Assembly (NCBI GenBank): GCA_027452145.1
Contig: DAIDHB010000146.1
Location: forward strand, 1 to 39,533
DNA length: 39,533 nt
Origin: Planctomycetales bacterium
GTDB taxonomy: Bacteria > Planctomycetota > Planctomycetia > Isosphaerales > Isosphaeraceae
Direction of reading: 5' to 3'
Under the pieces are notes generated by a model that worked only from the letters and a program-made list of their open reading frames with translations, was not told the DNA's origin and searched no databases. The first letter of the stretch is position 1. Every line of letters starts with the position of its first letter. This document shows, one piece after another, positions 39,432 to 39,533 of this stretch. The position numbers and the translations under genes are program-made.

Positions 39432-39448
39432 CCCGCCGGGCTTTTGGT
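39177..39448 (-). repeat. 21-bp tandem repeat array across a gene junction
   Basis: About thirteen 21-bp units encode NQQPGGA, NQKPGGA, NQKPGGM and similar. The 31 bp at 39418-39448 recur exactly at 39271-39301, 147 bp (seven units) apart, and include the ATG and the GGATGA stop/start overlap. The array starts one unit before the start codon, inside the end of the upstream gene, where it is read in another frame. Confidence 0.85.
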
Positions 39449-39533
39449 GTCGTACGGCGGCGGCTGCGAGTCCACCAGGTGCACGAGCATGTTTCCGAAC
39501 ACGTAGAGGTAGGCGTTGGCGACGACCGGGTAG
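39428..39533 (-). CDS. C-terminal fragment of an unknown protein (runs off the window)
   Basis: The last 34 codons of a minus-strand gene before TGA at 39430-39428. It reads YPVVANAYLYVFGNMLVHLV and then a Pro-rich end (DSQPPPYDTKSPAG). The frame is supported by codon use: 31 of 34 codons end in G or C. The other open frame, which would extend the low-complexity protein upstream, has many codons ending in A or T and looks non-coding. The fragment is partly hydrophobic; family unknown. Its stop overlaps the start of the next gene. Confidence 0.65.
   Translation of the reverse strand, partial: YPVVANAYLYVFGNMLVHLVDSQPPPYDTKSPAG

Noticed and set aside
39177..39448. CRISPR array
   Set aside because: The 21-bp units are contiguous with no unique spacers and are read as protein repeats.
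1..39533. Insertion sequences, prophage, toxin-antitoxin, defence islands, tRNA or rRNA genes
   Set aside because: No transposase, integrase, phage or known defence domains, and no tRNA-like cloverleaf or rRNA sequence, were recognised by reading both strands.

Overview
This 39.5 kb window reads as chromosomal DNA of a high-GC planctomycete, most likely of the Isosphaeraceae. That is an inference from gene style, not from a marker gene. The signs are: two adjacent secreted proteins with the planctomycete N-terminal 'LExLExR' motif instead of a normal signal peptide, a 3,545-residue surface protein, an MCE-OmpA fusion, a dedicated Hsp70 gene cluster, weak ribosome binding sites, and many short palindromic or heptameric intergenic repeats. 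No tRNA, rRNA, CRISPR array, transposase or phage gene was found.

Layout. 1-4054: a hairpin, an MCE/OmpA envelope protein (+), a GH71/99-like glycoside hydrolase (-) and a small Lys-rich secreted protein (+). 4322-7003: an MFS transporter and an ArsB/NhaD-type ion permease (+). 7132-19101: a secreted alpha/beta hydrolase and the giant surface protein (both -). 19790-25878: a tightly packed + strand operon of a TPR protein, a J-like protein with the HPD motif changed to PPD, a GrpE-type exchange factor, an Hsp70 and a zinc-ribbon/TPR protein. 25875-33653: a - strand run of a substrate-binding lipoprotein, an acyl-CoA dehydrogenase, an RbsC-type permease, a K+ channel with a TrkA domain, an unknown secreted protein and an M19-like peptidase. 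33847-34752: an HD phosphohydrolase (+). 34939-36591: nadB (-). 36912-39533: a low-complexity Pro/Gly/Gln/Asn protein and the end of the gene before it (-).

How the genes work together. The best candidate for a little-described system is the five-gene chaperone operon: client-binding or scaffold TPR parts surround a complete Hsp70/GrpE pair whose J protein lacks the catalytic His. The sugar-transport genes have a solute-binding protein and a permease but no ATPase here, and an acyl-CoA dehydrogenase sits between them. The solute-binding gene has a good sigma70-like promoter with a palindrome over its -10.

The intergenic DNA is unusually structured. Heptamer arrays of the TGACYAN type (TGACTAA, TGACTAC, TGACCAA) begin on or inside stop codons at two operon junctions. 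At one of them they form a 23-bp inverted repeat. At the right edge a 21-bp coding repeat array runs through an ATGA stop/start overlap. REP-like GC palindromes occur near 93-140, 1393-1492, 27021-27076 and 36681-36878.
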